NCBI GenBank assembly: GCA_016867505.1
Contig: VGJH01000058.1
Coordinates: 1-7,632 of the forward strand
Length of the DNA: 7,632 nt
DNA from: Candidatus Bathyarchaeota archaeon
GTDB taxonomy: Archaea; Thermoproteota; Bathyarchaeia; TCS64
Reading direction: 5' to 3'
In this document: positions 5,646 to 7,632 of the stretch, one piece after another
How the letters are laid out: every line of letters begins with the position of its first letter
How positions within the stretch are numbered: the stretch's first letter is position 1
Translations under genes and position numbers: made by a program
The notes under the pieces: generated by a model
The model's input: only the letters and a program-made list of their open reading frames with translations
What the model was told of the DNA's origin: nothing
Databases searched by the model: none

Positions 5646-5656
5646 TAAAGGAGAAA

Positions 5657-7632
5657 TTACTCTCTTACGATAAATTCACTAGCTTGAGGTGGATCAGGTG
5701 TCATTCCTTTTCTAGTTCTAATCTTTTTTACAGTTTCAAGTAGTAAGCTATCAGGTACTGCTGCCCAATGATCAAAAGTACTTTGCCAGAAAGCACTTCC
5801 ACTTGTTGCTGCTCTCATCTCAGCGCTGAAACCAATTGTTTCAGATACTGGAACAAAACCTGTAATCACTGAAACTGCACCAGCCTGTTCAACATCTTGG
5901 ATTCTTCCACGTTTCCTACTCAATAAACCTGTGACGTTACCAAGCCAATTTGCAGGTACTCTAATTTGGATTTTGTATATTGGTTCAAGGAGTGTTGGTC
6001 GTGCGGAGAGCATACCAGCATATACTGCTCCTCTAACTGCTGGCATCATTTGTGCTGGTCCACGATGTACAGGGTCTTCATGTAGGTTAATGTCAACCAT
6101 ATCTACTAAAAGACCACGAACTATTTCGCTTGCTAATGGCCCTTGTTGAAGTGCCCAATTAAACCCACCTGATATATGCTCTTTTACTTCGCGTAATCCT
6201 TGTATTCCTACGGTTGTATCAATCATCATATTTGCATTTTCGTTTATGGCGAATACACTACGTGCTTGTCTTTGTGTCCATTCTGCTTTTTCAATCAATA
6301 CTTCTTCCATTTTTCTTTGGCTAGTTATTACACTGATGTCTCCGCTTCTGATTAATTCAATTATTTTTGGGTCAAGAGGGCTAAAGTTGAAAAATACTCG
6401 GTTATGTTTGTTAGGGCTTTTACCCATGTAGGGACCAACACTATCACGTATGCTCTCTCTATAGACTACGGTAGGTTGACTTTCGGTGACGTCTAAATTA
6501 TAATCTCTTTTAAGGTCCTTTAATGCAATTTCTAAGTGTAATTCACCCATGCCTGCAAGCAAATATTCTCCAGTCTCTTGGTTAATTGTAGTAACTAAGT
6601 TTGGATCTTGAATACTCATCTTTTGAAGGGCATCAATTAATCTAGGAAGATCAATTGGTTTCTTTGGTTCAACTGCAATCGTTAAAACTGGATCGGACTG
6701 ATATTTAATAGACTCAAATGGTACTGCCTCATCTTTAAGTGAATAATCAACCAGAGTTTCTCCGCTTCTTCCTTCACCAATTCCTAATAATGCTATAACA
6801 TTTCCAGCTGGGATTTCATCAACTATTTCACGATATTGACCCATGTAAATGCTTACTTGTTGAGCTTTCACAACTTTGTTCGCACTTACCATAAAGAAAT
6901 CTTGGCCTTTTCGAAGAGTGCCACTAAAAATACGTCCAGTACTTACGACTCCTGCTTGTGGATCTATTACTATGTTTGTAATACATACAATTGTTGGGCC
7001 ATCTGGATCAATGCTATACATTGCTTTACCCATATTACTGTCAGGTTCGCCTTTCCAAATTGTTCTTAAACGTCTTGGCTGGGAAATAATTGGATTAGGT
7101 AAGTGTGTGACAACCATACTTAGTATTGCTTCTGCAAGTGGTAGCTTTTCCTGTAATTCCTCTAAGTTACCTGCCTTGTACATTTCAACCATTTGTCTAA
7201 ATGAAATACCTTTTTTCTGAAGCATTGGTAGGGTGAAACCCCATCTATCTAATGCAGAGCCAAATGCAACTTGCCCTTTTGCAGCATTGATGGTCCATTC
7301 ATTTTTTATTTCATCTGAACCATATGTTTGAACCTGTGTATTGAATTGGTTAATAATGCGCAGGATCTTAGCTTGAACCATATCTGCATCCATTTTTAGT
7401 TCTTTTATTAACCGATCAAATTTATTGATGTATAAAACAGGCCTAACCATTTCATCTAAAGCAAGTCGTAAACGAACTTCGGTCATAATCTGGAATTCTT
7501 CAACTGCATCAACTAATAGAATACATCCATCCAACGCCCTCATCGCGCGGGTTACTTTTCCACTAAAATCAACATGGCCTGGTGTATCAATCAAGTTGAT
7601 AACATAAGGTTGGCTATTTTCGTCTTCATACA
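5657..7632 (-). CDS. fusA: Archaeal translation elongation factor 2 (aEF-2), N-terminus outside window
   Basis: EF-2 is the GTPase that translocates tRNA and mRNA on the ribosome. The frame is open to the window edge; 657 residues are visible of about 730, so roughly 75 N-terminal residues with the P-loop and switch I are missing. The TTG at 7592-7594 is an ordinary Leu codon inside INLIDTPGHVDF, not a start. Visible landmarks, numbered from the codon at 7630-7628: G3 DTPGH (15-19, catalytic His19), G4 NKFD (69-72), domain II with DPQAGVVSTGRIFSG, domain III GMGELHLEIA, domain IV with SPNKHNR (405-411) and tip loop HRGPAQMMPAVR, whose His522 (bases 6065-6067) is the diphthamide site, and domain V with RKRGRI and TSGSAFWQSTFDHW. 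The C-terminus FIVRE is normal for the family. The segment after G3, DAVEEFQIMTEVRL, departs from the usual GxxxQTET pattern. Its reading frame is visibly less AT-biased than the neighbours, as expected for a highly expressed gene. Confidence 0.97.
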   Translation of the reverse strand, partial: YEDENSQPYVINLIDTPGHVDFSGKVTRAMRALDGCILLVDAVEEFQIMTEVRLRLALDEMVRPVLYINKFDRLIKELKMDADMVQAKILRIINQFNTQVQTYGSDEIKNEWTINAAKGQVAFGSALDRWGFTLPMLQKKGISFRQMVEMYKAGNLEELQEKLPLAEAILSMVVTHLPNPIISQPRRLRTIWKGEPDSNMGKAMYSIDPDGPTIVCITNIVIDPQAGVVSTGRIFSGTLRKGQDFFMVSANKVVKAQQVSIYMGQYREIVDEIPAGNVIALLGIGEGRSGETLVDYSLKDEAVPFESIKYQSDPVLTIAVEPKKPIDLPRLIDALQKMSIQDPNLVTTINQETGEYLLAGMGELHLEIALKDLKRDYNLDVTESQPTVVYRESIRDSVGPYMGKSPNKHNRVFFNFSPLDPKIIELIRSGDISVITSQRKMEEVLIEKAEWTQRQARSVFAINENANMMIDTTVGIQGLREVKEHISGGFNWALQQGPLASEIVRGLLVDMVDINLHEDPVHRGPAQMMPAVRGAVYAGMLSARPTLLEPIYKIQIRVPANWLGNVTGLLSRKRGRIQDVEQAGAVSVITGFVPVSETIGFSAEMRAATSGSAFWQSTFDHWAAVPDSLLLETVKKIRTRKGMTPDPPQASEFIVRE

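Noticed and set aside
5931..7220. Several short plus-strand open frames antisense to EF-2
   Set aside because: They lie opposite strongly conserved EF-2 coding sequence and show no protein family features.
7592..7594. TTG as the start of EF-2
   Set aside because: It is the Leu in INLIDTPGH; the frame continues upstream through YEDENSQPYVIN to the window end.

Overview
The window is AT-rich archaeal chromosomal DNA. The evidence is an EF-2 of archaeal type with the diphthamide-loop histidine, a RIO2 kinase with its N-terminal winged helix, an archaeal small Toprim protein, an FrhB/FpoF-type F420 enzyme, and start codons that mostly have a TATA-like box about 25-28 nt upstream and no Shine-Dalgarno, as expected for leaderless archaeal transcripts. 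EF-2 and RIO2 look more like TACK/Asgard proteins than methanogen ones, but I cannot place the organism below Archaea with confidence. There are no mobile elements, CRISPR arrays or RNA genes that I can see.

Left half, plus strand: the C-terminal 175 residues of a threonine-synthase-like PLP enzyme run without a stop into a PadR-like winged-helix DNA-binding domain (1-528). Next come an ECF transporter S component (590-1084), RIO2 kinase (about 1110-1994) and a stand-alone FrhB/FpoF-like F420-dependent oxidoreductase with two N-terminal [4Fe-4S] motifs (2090-3133).

Right half, minus strand, read from right to left: translation factor EF-2 (5657 to beyond the window end; its N-terminus is missing), a MOFRL-family glycerate 2-kinase (4213-5610), a 126-residue Toprim protein whose start overlaps the kinase's end by 14 nt (3846-4226), and a class II (fuculose-phosphate type) aldolase (3125-3787). 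The aldolase and the F420 enzyme converge, share 9 bp at their stops, and each appears to carry the other's U-tract terminator inside its coding end.

Most of this is housekeeping: translation (EF-2), ribosome maturation (RIO2) and central carbon metabolism (glycerate kinase, aldolase). The main point of interest is the enzyme-to-regulator fusion at the left edge, directly upstream of a vitamin-type ECF S component. This could be a PLP- or amino-acid-sensing transcription factor. Other points are an altered segment after the G3 motif in EF-2, a possible link of aldolase and 2-kinase to 2-phospholactate/F420 synthesis, and an inverted repeat placed over the aldolase's predicted transcription start.
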